NCBI GenBank assembly: GCA_033026295.1 | Contig: CM065172.1 | Coordinates: 14,441,165 to 14,505,164 of the forward strand | Length of the DNA: 64,000 nt | From: Channa striata | Lineage: Eukaryota > Chordata > Actinopteri > Anabantiformes > Channidae | Direction: 5' to 3' | Shown here: positions 1-11,265 of the stretch, one piece after another | How positions within the stretch are numbered: position 1 is the first letter of the stretch | How the letters are laid out: each line of letters opens with the position of its first letter | Program-made: the position numbers and the translations under genes | The notes under the pieces: model-generated | Seen by the model: the letters and a program-made list of their open reading frames with translations, nothing else | Databases searched by the model: none | Told to the model about the DNA's origin: nothing

Positions 1-243
1 AAATATATAAATGAGTGTCACGCAGATGTGGGCACTGTGGTACCGTTTTTTCATCACTCTTACATTTACCATCCTGCTACTGGAGATGCTGAGAACATGT
101 ACTGATAAATACAATGATTCTATATGAGTGATGTTTGCTAAACCTTACAGTCGTTATACTTAAAAACTCTGTACGGTACACAGACATTGACAGTCACAAC
201 CGTTAAGCATTATTGTTCCCTTTGATTGTTTGGGGACACGTAC

Positions 244-430
244 GTTTGACCTCCAGCTTGCAGGAGACAGTGGCTTCCCCCTGGGCGTTCTTGGCTCTGC
301 AGGTGTACACACCACCATCAAAGCTGCACGGCTTACGGATCTCGAGGGAGCAAATGCCCTGGTTGGATATCTGACGAAACTTGGGGTCGTCACCGATGAT
401 CATCTGATTTTTCATCCACTCGATCTTTGG
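244..430 (-). CDS. mybph: mybph exon 10: Ig-2 body
   Basis: Encodes PKIEWMKNQMIIGDDPKFRQ, then FDGGVYTCRAKNAQGEATVS and CKLEVK. The D-x-G-x-Y-x-C corner is intact. A good donor, gtacgt, follows base 244. In this family the last residues sit in a separate tiny exon, so splicing here is favoured. Reading through would add about a dozen unrelated residues to a TAA at 203-205. No polyadenylation signal is seen in 1-243. Confidence 0.88.
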
Positions 431-3400
431 CTAAGAAGGAAAAAGAAAAGAGAAATTTACAAACTTACTGGTGGACAAATGTAAAGACTATAATGGGGAC
501 ATTACTAATACAATGCAATGTGCATAGTAATGTGCAAATAATTTGAATTAAATAAAATCTAAATCAATTTACAAATGTACAGTGTGTAAAAAAAGAACTA
601 CAGAATATATAAAATATTAGTTCAAGTTGGTTAGACTGTGGAGTTATCTTTTTATCCACTGACCTCAGACAGTCTGAGCTGAGCGTAATAGTCCCGTCGA
701 CCGGGAGTAACATAAACCTTTTCCTTTTCCAAGATATGTAATGCTCCGGGTTTCAGTGATAAACCCTCTTCTCTCATGCAAGACGACTCTATTTATCGAA
801 TTACACCTCAGCTGATACTTCAATCCTTCATTACCGATGAGTGAAACATATTTAGTTCTGCTTGTTATTTAAGTTTTCAAAATAGACACGTTCTCTATTT
901 TAGGAAGTTGGTAATGTAGGTTTAGTAAAGATGGACAAATATTTAGTGAGTATGCAGATTATGCAATTGACTGAAAAAGATTTAATAAAATGTTCTGACA
1001 CAAGTATCAAGTTGTACATTGATGATTTGATGATGATGATTTTACTTGAATAAGGAATGTTTTAGAAAGTTTAACTGAGCTGCACTAAAAGTAAAAGTAA
1101 GATGTGCAATCAGCAGAATTTTGTGTCTTGACTAAATCTTCTCCATTTCCATTTCTGAACCTTCTTCGACAGAGGATGTAGAGGACGATAAAAACGAAGG
1201 ACGTGCTGTTATCCTAGGCAGCAGACCAAGTATATCTGAGCCTTTGGCAGTGGAAGAGCTGCTTCTGTTGATGCTGCTGCTGCTGCAAACCAACACCATC
1301 AACACATGTTACTTCTGTTAGTGTGGTTATCTTGGCAGAGCTGCAGGTTTGATGTGACAGGAAGAGCTGGGAGCCTCGTGCCATGAGATCATAGTTGGAT
1401 CTATCCGTCAGACGTAATCAGCAATCCATCTGGGTCAATAATGTAACTTACTGAGGTGCAAACCAAAACTACATTTTAATGAGCTTCAGCTATACTTGAC
1501 TTGTAGCGGTAATAAAAATATCTTAATAATTTAACATTTTCCATATTAGAGTTCTCACTTTGGGAGTTTTCTTGAACTGACACCGAGCTAAACAAAGACA
1601 AGGTAAATGTAACCAAACACTCATTTATCTTGCTCTGTCGTCCTCTGTCTCTCTATCTTGTCCTGTCATGTTTCTATGTCTGGCCATGCGTGTGTGTGGT
1701 GGTAGCTGGGAGAGTCAGTCACACTGATAACAAACGTGGTCTTGGATGGGTGGCAAAAATACAGCAGCCTTTTACTGCCATTAGAGGACAATAGGATCCA
1801 GCTCTTATCACCGCCTCAGCTCTTTATCAGGGACAGCCGGACAACTTATCTCACTTCATGTCTGTCTGCTGGACATCCTCAACAGTTCTCAATTGGCTCT
1901 GGACACTAAAGTAAATTGACACTTGCTATAGCGTGCTACAGCTCTTATCATACAAAAAGTGAGAGGAGTGTGGGTGATCATGATTGGGTGTTTAAGAGAG
2001 AGAAAACAAAGTTTTATTTAACGCACAGTAATTTATTTGCATGTATCTGCATGCACAGGATATGATTTATAAATGTCTACTGCGAGTCCTTGAGATTGGT
2101 AACACTAAGGAATTAAGCTGTGACAGCAGAATTATTATTGGGCTTCAAACATGATGACATACATGCACATTCATATCATGGCTTCTGGATCTTCTCAGGT
2201 GTCTTTGAAACACACAACTGCCACTCTTACCCACACACTAATGCATGAGTCTTGGTTCATTATGATCAAAATTAAAGCCCATCAGGCATGTAGAGTGCAG
2301 CCTGAGCCTGCATATGTTTAATTTTTCTCTATTATACCACAAGTGCAGACTGCACGGCCACTTCTGGCCTCACTGAAGAGCCAAGGTCAGCTAAGATGTA
2401 ATCTGTAATGAACGGTTTTTGCCACCATCGCCCGAATTCCAAACAGGCAACCGTAAAGACATGTTTAATCAGATCTGTGTGCTGCAAAGAACAGTGGCAT
2501 GCTTAAACCCCACAAAGGCATACCAGGGCGAGCCCGGCCCTATTTCTAAAGAGGGTCTTTATAGCAGTGACATTAATATCTTATTTGAAGAAGTAAACGC
2601 ACTCAAATGATTTACTGCACTTGTCCAGCAAGAAAACAAAACAGGATAAATTTAAAACAGCACTTCAGTGAAACAGAATTCAGCTCCGTAGAATGAGAAA
2701 TATTCAGGACACAGGCTTCATTTCTCCACATAACAGACATACGTTTCCCGGCTATGTAAAGTGAGCATGTGCTCCAAACATCCAGGCACGGATTAAAATA
2801 CTAACCAATCAGCAGCTGTCATTAGCTATCAGTGAGGTATAATAGGAACGCTCAGCGATCCTGGACAAGATGCACCAGTGAGATACACTATAGATAGTAT
2901 AGCAGACCTCCATCATCTGCCTTGTTCCACACCTGCAAACTCTCTGAATACAGAAGCTATGCGCCGCTGCCCTGGGCAGGGGCTCATTCTCGCATTCTCC
3001 TCTTGAGTGTGACGTCACAAGATTTAAATAACTTTAAAAGACTGCAGAGACAGAGTTCAGCAGTTTGATAGAGAGATTTCCATGAGCCACTGACACATAC
3101 ATGTTAGGAGCGTGTGTGTGTGTGTGTGTCTGACCTTGGGGCATCCTCGAACAGAACACAGCAGCTTTGTGGTGTATCCCACTGTGGCAGCGCGGTCATT
3201 GAGGGGTGTGGTGAACTTTGGTGCCTCACTGAAGTCGTGCTCTGGGTACTCAGGAGGCTTGTAGTTGATACCTGTAAACACACAGAGCCTGGATTCAAGA
3301 GTGTTTTAAAGTAATAACTCATGCAAAGTGTTGTCTTCATTCGACACAATCCTCAATATCAGTATAATTCCCATTATTTATGCCATAGTTATTACAGGCA

Positions 3401-6400
3401 GAAGTCATTTCTGCTACTGCTCTCACACAATTTTGGCCAAAAATACACGATCTGTCCTTGCAGCTTTGACCTGCAGCGAACAGCCTCCACTTCATGGCTG
3501 TATATTATTCCTGCTCACTGTTTAAGGTTCATCTTTCCACAAGTTGACAACTCAGATGAATTGACTACTAGGCTTACATACAGTAGTTGAGCTTGCAGGA
3601 GTAATATGCATCACATTACATACATGTTCTCTCCTCTATTTAGGGTTTAGTCTACTGACCTACATCACTGACAGGTTTCCTTGCAGGAAGGCAGGCATAA
3701 AAACACACACACACACACACACTCACATCTGTCAGCTGTCTGTATGTTTTCAGAGCCTCTTAAAATTTATTTCAGCAGTTGCTGAGCACTGGCCAAAAGA
3801 GCTTCCCTCTTATGACTAAAGCAGTGCCAAGGCCATTTCCACCCCTCGAGACTTCACTTTAAACATAAACACACACACACACACACTTACTCCTAGACTT
3901 ACTGCAGCTCATTAAACTGTAACCACACACTTGTACTTCCAGGTCTTCCACCAAACATGTTATTAATGAACACTATGACCTCAGAAAAATTAAAGTAGGC
4001 TATGTATCTAAAGCAGTCACCTGTTTTCTGGATGGTGGCCACCTCTTTGGTAACAGCGCCGCTCTCACTGATGCCCACTTGGTTCTCTGCAAACACCCTG
4101 AAGGAGTAGGAGTTTCCCATGACGAGGTCAGAGATGGTAGCACTGAGCCGGTGGTAGTGCTCCAGCACCGTGAACCATTCCTGCAGGTTAAGATGATCCT
4201 ATTTATTTTATCACAGCACACGCCTGAAACATGAAATCTGATTCTAAACAACTAGTGGGATTACTTGTAATTTGAAGATATGAGCATGTTTAAAGACAGA
4301 TTTATTAAATCAGGTAATTACGTACTGTTCACTTTTTTCCCACTAAATAAAATATTGAAAGCTACACTTCTGCTAACAATAACTACAGATCGGGCTTGTT
4401 TTTAGTGCAACACACAGTCTCCAAAAAGTATTTGCTTAGATGTGTATATGGTATGTAACATCTGCCATACTCCAGTCTTCCTGTCGGCTTTCTGCACAGT
4501 ATATCCCGTGATGTCTGTGTTGCCGTTATCCCGAGGTGGAGTCCACTCCAAAGCGGCGTTGAAGCCCCAGCTGTCCACCAGCTTCACACTGGTAGGTGGA
4601 CCAGGCCGCTCTGAGAAGACAGACTGCTGTCAGCTATAAAAGATTTAACTTCTAACCTGTGTTTTCCTGAAAGCATTAAACATGTCTGCACCCCACCACA
4701 CGAGTTTAAAAGTGGCATGCATGTTTCCATGTGTGCATACTGAATGCTTGTCTGCATGAAAGTATGCAAACCGTGTGTGTGACTCACCCACGACCTGAAG
4801 AGTGAGGGTGGCTTTGTCTTCAAAGCTGTCCACTTTTACGGTTATCTCATAAACACCGGAGTCCTCCCTCTGAGCGGTGCGAATAAACAAGATGCTGTCC
4901 TTGTCAGTGTTCCTGATGTTGACCCTCTTTGAATCCAAAGCCTGACCGTCCTTAAGCCAGGACACCACAGGTTTGGGCTTTCCCTGAGGAAGGACACAGG
5001 TGAAGGTTTCTCGGTGACGTGTTTGTCAAACAGTAAGTTACACAGTAGGTTTAGTGTGTGTCAGCTTACAAGAAAGGGGATGACCAAGTTGATCTGCTCG
5101 CCGACCTTCCTGATGTAGCGGGACCTGAGGATGCGGGGCATGCGGATCCTGGGACGGTCTGAAAAACAAAACGTCCATTATTCGTAAGACATTTTGTTTA
5201 ACCGAAGGCATATTTTGGGTAAGTTAAATCCCTTGGACAGCTGAACCTTTACAGCATTAGCTATTAGGAACATTGTACAATGTCAAACTGAGTGATGAAG
5301 ACTTCCCATTTGTGACTTCAAAGACATGAATGACAGGTCATAAGACTTAAATAGACCAGCCACTGCTAGGCATAACTTTATGACTGTAGGAGATAAATGT
5401 ACCCTGCAAGTCTGTAAAGTATCCAAACTTATAACAGAAAATAGTGGTTTTTAGTTCTTTTGATTGTAAATCTTATGCATTATGTATTTATAAGAGCTGC
5501 TACAATAGTCAATTAATTAATTAGGCAATCTAAAGACTGGCAAATTACTTTGCCTTATAAAAATGTCAAATGTTCTCTGCTTTCAGCTTTGCAACATTTT
5601 TCTGCTGCTCCCTGTCATATAAATGATACAGTAGATTTAGTATTGTTAGGTTTTTAATTGGAGAAGCAAACAACATTTGGTTTTGTGGAACTTCTGTCAC
5701 AAAACATGTGCCCCACCGGAGTCAACTTTGTGATTGTAAAGGACAAAATAATTTTATACAGTATTAGTACAAGTATTCATGAAAAAAAGGAAATAGTGTA
5801 GGAAAACTATCTGGGCAAAATGTGTGAGGATAAATACAGTATCTGGGCAAAAGAGGGAGACCCTGCATCAAGAAGCTCCTAAAATAACTTTGTTGAGTCG
5901 GATGAAGTCTGATATGTGTTCTGTCATTTTTAGGACAAAGAAACAGCAGATGTAAGATGTCAGCGCTGTAACCTGACTGTACTCATCACAACATCATCAC
6001 ATCTACCAACACTGAAGTACAACAGTCTGGAAATGTACCCAAGTCAAATCATAAAGACGAAAGTGCTGGTGTCACAGCACAACATGTACCCGGTCACCAC
6101 GCATGTAGCCGGTCACTATGTTCAGGCTGGGTGTGAAGTATCAGCGACAGCATCCCTCACATGTTTCTGCATAAGCAGCAAATGTCTGTAAAGCTCCTTG
6201 GACTTAGATGATACATAAAACCACCAAGCTGCTGCACTCCATCACCGCCCTGGCCCTGCTGCTACCTCCGTTTCTCCTCTTCTACGCTAAATGTCCCCTT
6301 ATCTCACTCGCCATGTGTCTCCTGTCCCATCTTTTTCAAGCCACGTCCTGCTGCACAAGCTGGGATCATTTCCCATGGAGATCAGGTCTGCCTCCAACTT

Positions 6401-9400
6401 TGGCTTAAACACTGATCCCTGCTAATCAGCACACTTCCCAGCACCGCCCAGATGTATTGCTGGCTTTACAGCATCCAGCAGCCAGAAAGTCCTCTAGTAA
6501 ACAAGTCTATAATCTGTCTTTGACTCTGGATAAAGTGTCTTTTTTGGGGGGGGTCGGTTCTGCATGCAGTGTGTCTTCAGCTTGTGCATGTAGATGCCGT
6601 AAATATAGTTTGTGAGACACTCACAGCTGAACAGGAATCTCTAACAACCCACCAGAATCCATCAATTAGCCTCATGTTTCATTGTCCTTAGTTGACCAGC
6701 AGTTGGTTAGTTGCATGGTTGCATCTCTCTATTAAAGTTTCCTGTTCCTGTTGTACCCTGACCTGGAAATACGCTCAGAAACAGTTAGCTGTCGTCTGAA
6801 AGTGCATAACTGGGGCATGTCAGCTCAGGTCTACACCTTGTCATTGTGACACACTGTGCTTGCAAATGGAAACTCACCACAAAACCAACTCTGGTTTAAC
6901 AACGAACAGCAGTCTGTGTAAAGACAGCGGCTGAGTAAGTGGTTGTGTTCTCATGCAAAGCATTACACCAAGAATAGGAAGCAATGGGCCATTTTTAATA
7001 ATCTCAATATGAAAGTTAAAATAAGGAACTTTAAGTAGGTGTATAGTTTTCCTATTTTTGTTTTTGCTCACTTCAGTTTTTCTGCATGGTTTGAATGTTC
7101 CCATGTGAATCTAAGTTTGTTTTATGTTTAAGTTTTGCAGGTTCACATTTGTGCACCTTTATTTTTAATTTTTAACCTTCTTTGTGATGTCAGACCTGCA
7201 AACATACCAAAGAAGTGTGTACATACAAATGAAAGAATGATTTACAGCTAATGAAAGCAACTGTCAGCACCTGCAGGATTTACTTGCGTACATCTGTGCA
7301 GTCCATCTGAGGCCCCTGTCGTTAATACCACCACTGCCTCCGTTTTTGCAACATGAGTATTTTAAGGATAGGTCATAAGTTACAACTATCAGAGAGCTCT
7401 CGGTAATTAGGATGGAGTCACTTTTTGCCTTCACAATGGTGAAAACAAATTAGACAATGAGACTTGCTGTGTGAATTAAAGGAAAATGACAGATTTTAAT
7501 GGATGGTTTTAAAAACATTTCTTAAAACACCCACTAAAACACTCCAGGCTATTAGTCTTGATTAATAAGGTTATTAATCAAGTTCCCTTTGAGCAATGAC
7601 AAGAACTACTAGCCGCTACTTACCGCCAGTCTCACGGATTGGTACAGGTTGAGCAAGTGAACCAGGTTCACTGCGACCACCAGGGTTTACAGCCACCACA
7701 CGCACATGCAGCAGGTCACCAGTTGTCAGATTCTTGATGCAGTAGTGGTTGGCTGAGGTCAGCGCCTCGTTAGCCACAATCCAGTTTGATGCTGCAGAAA
7801 AACCCAGAGTTATTCAGTATGTGGCTTCATGCGCAATCAAGTTACACTTTGATTGAACTTTTTTTTTCTTCTTACATTCACTTCTTATATTTCTCTTTTT
7901 CATTAAATGTAATACATCCTAAGGGCTTATCTGCCAAGTCTACAAACAATCTGCCCATAAAAAGTGCACTTTATCCACCATGATGAAATCTCAGAAGGCT
8001 TGCTGTCATCCGAGAAAAAACAAGCACATCTAAAAGTGGAGTCAGGAGATACAGAGACAGCCGGTGAAATGCTGCCTGCCGTATACGGCCAGGGCACAGC
8101 TATGAGTCTATCCGCCTGCCGACACTCTGGGGACAGGTGCAACTTTGTGGGCTCACATACATGCACACAGACAAACAGGCTTACTTCCATCTTTGCAGTA
8201 CTCGATGGTATATCCAGTCAGGCCAGAGTCTCCAACGGTCTCTGGCGTCTTCCATTTAATGGTTAGGCTGCACTCGTTCACATCGTCCACAGATACGTGC
8301 AGAGGGGCGCTGGGGGGACTGGAGGACGTTCAAACAGAACACATTGTTGAAGTAAATAACAGAAAGATGAGATAAAACTACTATGAAAATACACAGGAAA
8401 TAAATAGTATTGTCTTATTTAAAGCAAAAATGTGAAACATTTTCATAATCAGATGAATTTCCATTAAATAGTTGATAGTAAACTGAATCTCTTTTGGTTT
8501 TGGGCTGGGAGTGAGATAAAATAAGTCATAGCATAATCTTGGGCTGTGGAAATCATAACACATAGTTTCCACCGGTTTCTGACACTGTATTAACCTGGTG
8601 GATGAAATACTCAAAAATGGTAACAGACATCAATGATGCGTTGAATGTGTTTTATGATCTGATGCTTACTTCATTTGCAAGAACAAAAAAATCGCTTCGG
8701 TCCATCAGTCACATTAATTTGTGAATCAGCAGTTCTGTCCCAGTTCTCAGCACCAACAACACGCCTATGCACGTATGGCACAGAGAGAAGGAGGGAGGCA
8801 ACGCGAAGGAAATGTTCTATTTGAAGGCACATTTTATAATGAATTCAGTAGTTGATGTCTAAAAATATTAGTCGGGGGGTTTTTGCTTTAGTTTTCTCCT
8901 GCGCAGTGAAGGCAGATGTCGACAGACGGGCAAAAACTCAGAACAAAACGTGTCAAATACGTCTTTAAATAAGAGCACGAAAGAAGGAACTGACACTAGA
9001 CCAGCTGGCGCCTGGTCTAATGAAGCGATTCCTGTGTCGCTTGTGACACGTTTTCATAGATAAAAAAGGAAAAAGTGGTTGGTTATGAAATGTGTAAAAG
9101 TCATGCAATTGTAACGTGTAACGCTAATTTAATTAGAGGAAAAGTAGAAGATATTTGCTTTAAAATGTGTGGAGTGGAGTAAAAGTCAAAGTCAGCAATA
9201 TTTAAATCTAAATTACAATTAAGTGAAAGAAAAACCTTCCACCACTGCTATTAACAAAAGTATTACCTCAGAAAATGATCAGCAAATTAATGGATAATGA
9301 GAAATACATAATTGCAGCTTAAACCTATGAAGTTATGATTGAATATATCTGTAAATCTTTTAACAATTGGCTTCCAGGGAGTTTGGACACGTTCTACCTT

Positions 9401-10894
9401 GCACAATTTTTCACAAATTATCTTTAGTCCTATTTAAGTGTGTGGTAAGTTATCCTCACCACACATTTCAAATAGTGGCTGTCCAGTTTTGCACCAGAAT
9501 TGCTTTCATTTCGTTCCTGTCACCTCTCAGGAGCTCCGGGTGTTTAAGGCAGTACCAAGCAAACAGCAGAGGAAATGCTGGCGTTACCTGCAGGAGGTGG
9601 GGGCGTTGGGGCTTTGGGTGGCTCCTCAACTGCAACCGCTTCTGCAGGAGCTGCTATTGTAGCATTGAACAAGCAAGAGGTTAATGTTGTTTCAAAGACA
9701 CCAGCCACAAAGACCAGAACATCTTTTTTCATTTGGTGACATATTTCAAAACCTCCCCTCATCAGATTTTGAATTTGGATCCTCCTATTAAACTGGAAAG
9801 TACAGTGTGTCATGGAGCAATGGTGGCTGGCACCTGGTTGATGGCCTGGTAAATAAGGCACCACAAAGAGTATTTGGAAGCCAAGCAGTAATAAGTGTTG
9901 TGTTGTGGTGGCTTATTTTTACTATCTCCGGCTCATCTGAAGCAGGAGCAGCAGTTCTATGATGCTATTAAGAAAAGCCAATAAGTGAGCTGCAGTATGA
10001 CATTACTTATGCTGGCTATCAATCCTTCTCAAGATTCACTTCAAGCAAGCAGCAGCACAGAGCTGTGCGTACTGTCCAAAGTCTTCAGCATCCACTGTGA
10101 CAAGAACACGTGGTTTTATGAGCTAAATATTGAACACGTTTCAGAGAGACCCTGAGACCAACACATGTTCAACAGAGACACATTGTGAGTTGCTAAAAAA
10201 TCAGAGAGAAAGACTCACTAAATTACAGCTGGTGTGAGCGTGGACTTCCTGTGTTATGTGTTTAACCTCAGTGGGAATCAGCTCTTTCTGAAGTTAGAGG
10301 TTATGTGTGTTTAATGATGTTACAATAACCGGCGGATGGAGAGGGACAAAGGACAGACACACTCACAGCAGAGAGAGAGAAATGTCAGTGATAAAGTAGG
10401 ACCTTCCAGGTTAGTTTTACAGCATGAATGAAAACTGCCAAAAATACCAATCTAAGACTTGTATTTCATCTTTTGAATATATCATGATTTTGAAGACAAA
10501 GGTCAGTTTGCTTGAACAGCTACAGAGAAACTGTTCTGCATATTTCACCACTAGAAAGTAAAACAGAGCAGATGGATTCAGCCTCTGATCCAGATGAGGC
10601 TGGGACCATTCAGGTCTCAGAGGACATTTGCATCGTTATTACGGAGTCTTTACTTGTTTCCCCGGTACCTGGAGCAGCGGAGGGGTCCTCTGCTTGCTGG
10701 ACGGGGGTCGCCTCTGCCTCGGTCGGTGCCTCCACAGGTGCAGCCTCCGCAGGTGCGTCCGCAGGCGGAGCCTCTGTGGCTGCGGGTCCAGGCTCCGGGA
10801 CGGGCTCCGGGACAGGTTGGGGGACAGGCTGCGGGGCCTTCTCAGCAGCCTTCTTGGCTGGAGACTTCTTGACGGGCGCGGGTTTTGCTGGCAT
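244..10894 (-). CDS. mybph: mybph gene: myosin-binding protein H (10 coding exons, 3' end off window)
   Basis: MyBP-H is a sarcomeric thick-filament protein that binds myosin and titin through its C-terminal Ig domain; it corresponds to the C7-C10 part of MyBP-C. Exons in coding order (all minus): 10654-10894, 9588-9653, 8185-8318, 7624-7791, 5070-5158, 4788-4983, 4471-4610, 4021-4180, 3135-3271, 244-430. The product is about 506 residues plus a short tail, close to the family's roughly 480-residue size. Order: Pro/Ala-rich head (1-102), FnIII (about 104-202), Ig (205-298), FnIII (299-398), Ig (about 410-500). All splice phases agree except exon 2 to exon 3, where a one-base loss is suspected. 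Only four globular domains are present, which separates it from MyBP-C. I cannot tell which teleost copy (mybpha or mybphb) this is. Confidence 0.92.
431..3134 (-). other. mybph intron 9 (2.7 kb)
   Basis: No coding exon recognised on either strand. It contains AT-rich unique-looking sequence and a (TG)n run at 3112-3129 by the exon 9 donor. The small ORFs inside have no recognisable protein content. Confidence 0.7.
3135..3271 (-). CDS. mybph: mybph exon 9: start of Ig-2
   Basis: Encodes INYKPPEYPEHDFSEAPKFT, then TKLLCSVRGCPK: the linker and B strand of the last Ig (C10-equivalent, the myosin/titin-binding domain) with its first Cys. The donor is gtcaga, followed at once by a sense (CA)n tract. 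Confidence 0.94.
3272..4020 (-). other. mybph intron 8
   Basis: Contains two short (AC)n microsatellites (about 3703-3724 and 3869-3886). No exon seen. Confidence 0.7.
4021..4180 (-). CDS. mybph: mybph exon 8: second half of FnIII-2
   Basis: Encodes EWFTVLEHYHRLSATISDLV, then YSFRVFAENQVGISE: the second half of FnIII with the Y-x-F-R-V-x-A-x-N-x-x-G signature. Acceptor aacctgcag, donor gtgact. Confidence 0.94.
4471..4610 (-). CDS. mybph: mybph exon 7: first half of FnIII-2
   Basis: Encodes RPGPPTSVKLVDSWGFNAAL, then EWTPPRDNGNTDITGYTVQK. The P-G-P-P start and W-x-P-P-x-D-x-G-x-x-x-I-T-G-Y pattern define an FnIII domain of the C9 type. The donor gtatgg is slightly non-consensus, but phase 0 to exon 8 is correct. 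Confidence 0.93.
4788..4983 (-). CDS. mybph: mybph exon 6: Ig-1 body
   Basis: Encodes GKPKPVVSWLKDGQALDSKR and later REDSGVYEITVKVD. This is an I-set Ig with the core Trp and the D-S-G-x-Y tyrosine corner. The usual second Cys is absent (YEI rather than YxC). Confidence 0.93.
5070..5158 (-). CDS. mybph: mybph exon 5: start of Ig-1
   Basis: Encodes RPRIRMPRILRSRYIRKVGE, then QINLVIPFL: the segment leading into the C8-equivalent Ig domain. The R-x-Y-I-R-K-V-G-E-Q-x-N-L-V block is typical of MyBP-C/H. It ends in phase 0 at gtaagc. Confidence 0.92.
5159..7623 (-). other. mybph intron 4 (2.5 kb)
   Basis: AT-rich non-coding sequence. I see no conserved protein frame and no recognisable mobile element. 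Confidence 0.7.
7624..7791 (-). CDS. mybph: mybph exon 4: second half of FnIII-1
   Basis: Encodes NWIVANEALTSANHYCIKNL and LLHVRVVAVNPGGRSEPG, the E, F and G strands of FnIII with the V-x-A-x-N-x-x-G signature. Good acceptor (tttttctgcag) and donor (gtaagt), with both phases consistent. Confidence 0.92.
8185..8318 (-). CDS. mybph: mybph exon 3: first half of FnIII-1
   Basis: Encodes PPSAPLHVSVDDVNECSLTI, then WKTPETVGDSGLTGYTIEYC: the A, B and C strands of an FnIII domain with the core Trp and the GYTIEY signature. The acceptor cctccag at 8319-8320 gives a frame one base short of what exon 2 needs; a 6-base C run (sense) sits right at the exon start. The donor gtaagc leaves one base and fits exon 4. 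Confidence 0.88.
8319..9587 (-). other. mybph intron 2
   Basis: Non-coding. The stretch around 9120-9260 (aaaagtcaaagtcag through ccaccactgc) vaguely resembles a dispersed teleost repeat, but it is too decayed to call. Confidence 0.6.
9588..9653 (-). CDS. mybph: mybph exon 2: linker
   Basis: A 66-nt exon encoding APAEAVAVEEPPKAPTPPPP, continuing the Pro/Ala-rich linker. Its acceptor (acaatag) and donor (gtaacg) flank the only sensible frame. It leaves one base (G) at its 3' end. Confidence 0.8.
9654..10653 (-). other. mybph intron 1
   Basis: About 1 kb with no exon recognised. As the first intron of a muscle gene it could carry control elements, but none stands out by eye. Confidence 0.6.
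10654..10894 (-). CDS. mybph: mybph exon 1: Pro/Ala-rich N-terminus
   Basis: The start ATG is at 10894-10892, followed by MPAKPAPVKKSPAKKAAEKA. The head is basic at first, then a Pro/Glu/Ala stretch with PVPQPVPEPVPEP repeats, as in MyBP-H and MyBP-C N-termini. The donor is ambiguous: gtaaag after 10654 and gtacc after 10669 both leave one base and fit exon 2. The difference is five residues. The long opposite-strand ORFs here are GC-rich shadows. Confidence 0.85.
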
Positions 10895-10900
10895 CGCGCT

Positions 10901-10932
<32 letters not shown>

Positions 10933-11265
10933 GTGTTCTGGATGAAGCAGCCCGCCGTGTCTTAGGTAATATATATAACATGAGGGTCTGTGGACCACCC
11001 CACCCATTCCCCAAGTCTGTGGCCCCCTCCCCTCTTCAGTCACAGCCTCGGGTGTGTGTGGACCCACACAGGCAGGCGAAGTCCAGTCTGTGTTTTCATC
11101 CAAAAAACTTTAAGTTTTACACTTAAACCTGCACAATTAACTGTATTTGACACTTACAGTTTTGCAGCTTATAAAAATGATCATACATGCTCATGAAAGA
11201 GCATAAACAGTAATTGCGCCCCCCATTGGTCAAGAAGAAGACAGACAACAATGACAAGTAGTAAT
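10895..11265 (-). promoter_or_regulatory. mybph: mybph 5' UTR and compact promoter
   Basis: This is the only space between the mybph ATG (10894) and the predicted nav1 polyadenylation site. Read on the minus strand it has a CCAAT box (rc of attgg, about 11225-11229) and a TATA-like TATATATAT run at about 10968-10977. That would place transcription start near 10935-10945. The motif assignments are inference. Confidence 0.45.
10900..10933. repeat. (GACA)n tetranucleotide repeat
   Basis: About eight GACA units (sense strand TGTC) immediately upstream of the mybph ATG. They would lie in the 5' UTR of the mRNA. Confidence 0.85.

Noticed and set aside
9120..9260. Decayed repeat like the fish aagtaaaagtac family
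   Set aside because: The similarity is too weak to support by eye; mentioned only in the intron entry.
10512..11126. 204-residue plus-strand ORF
   Set aside because: Its core is the antisense of mybph exon 1 (Pro/Ala codons read backwards as Gly/Ala/Ser) and it runs through the GACA repeat.
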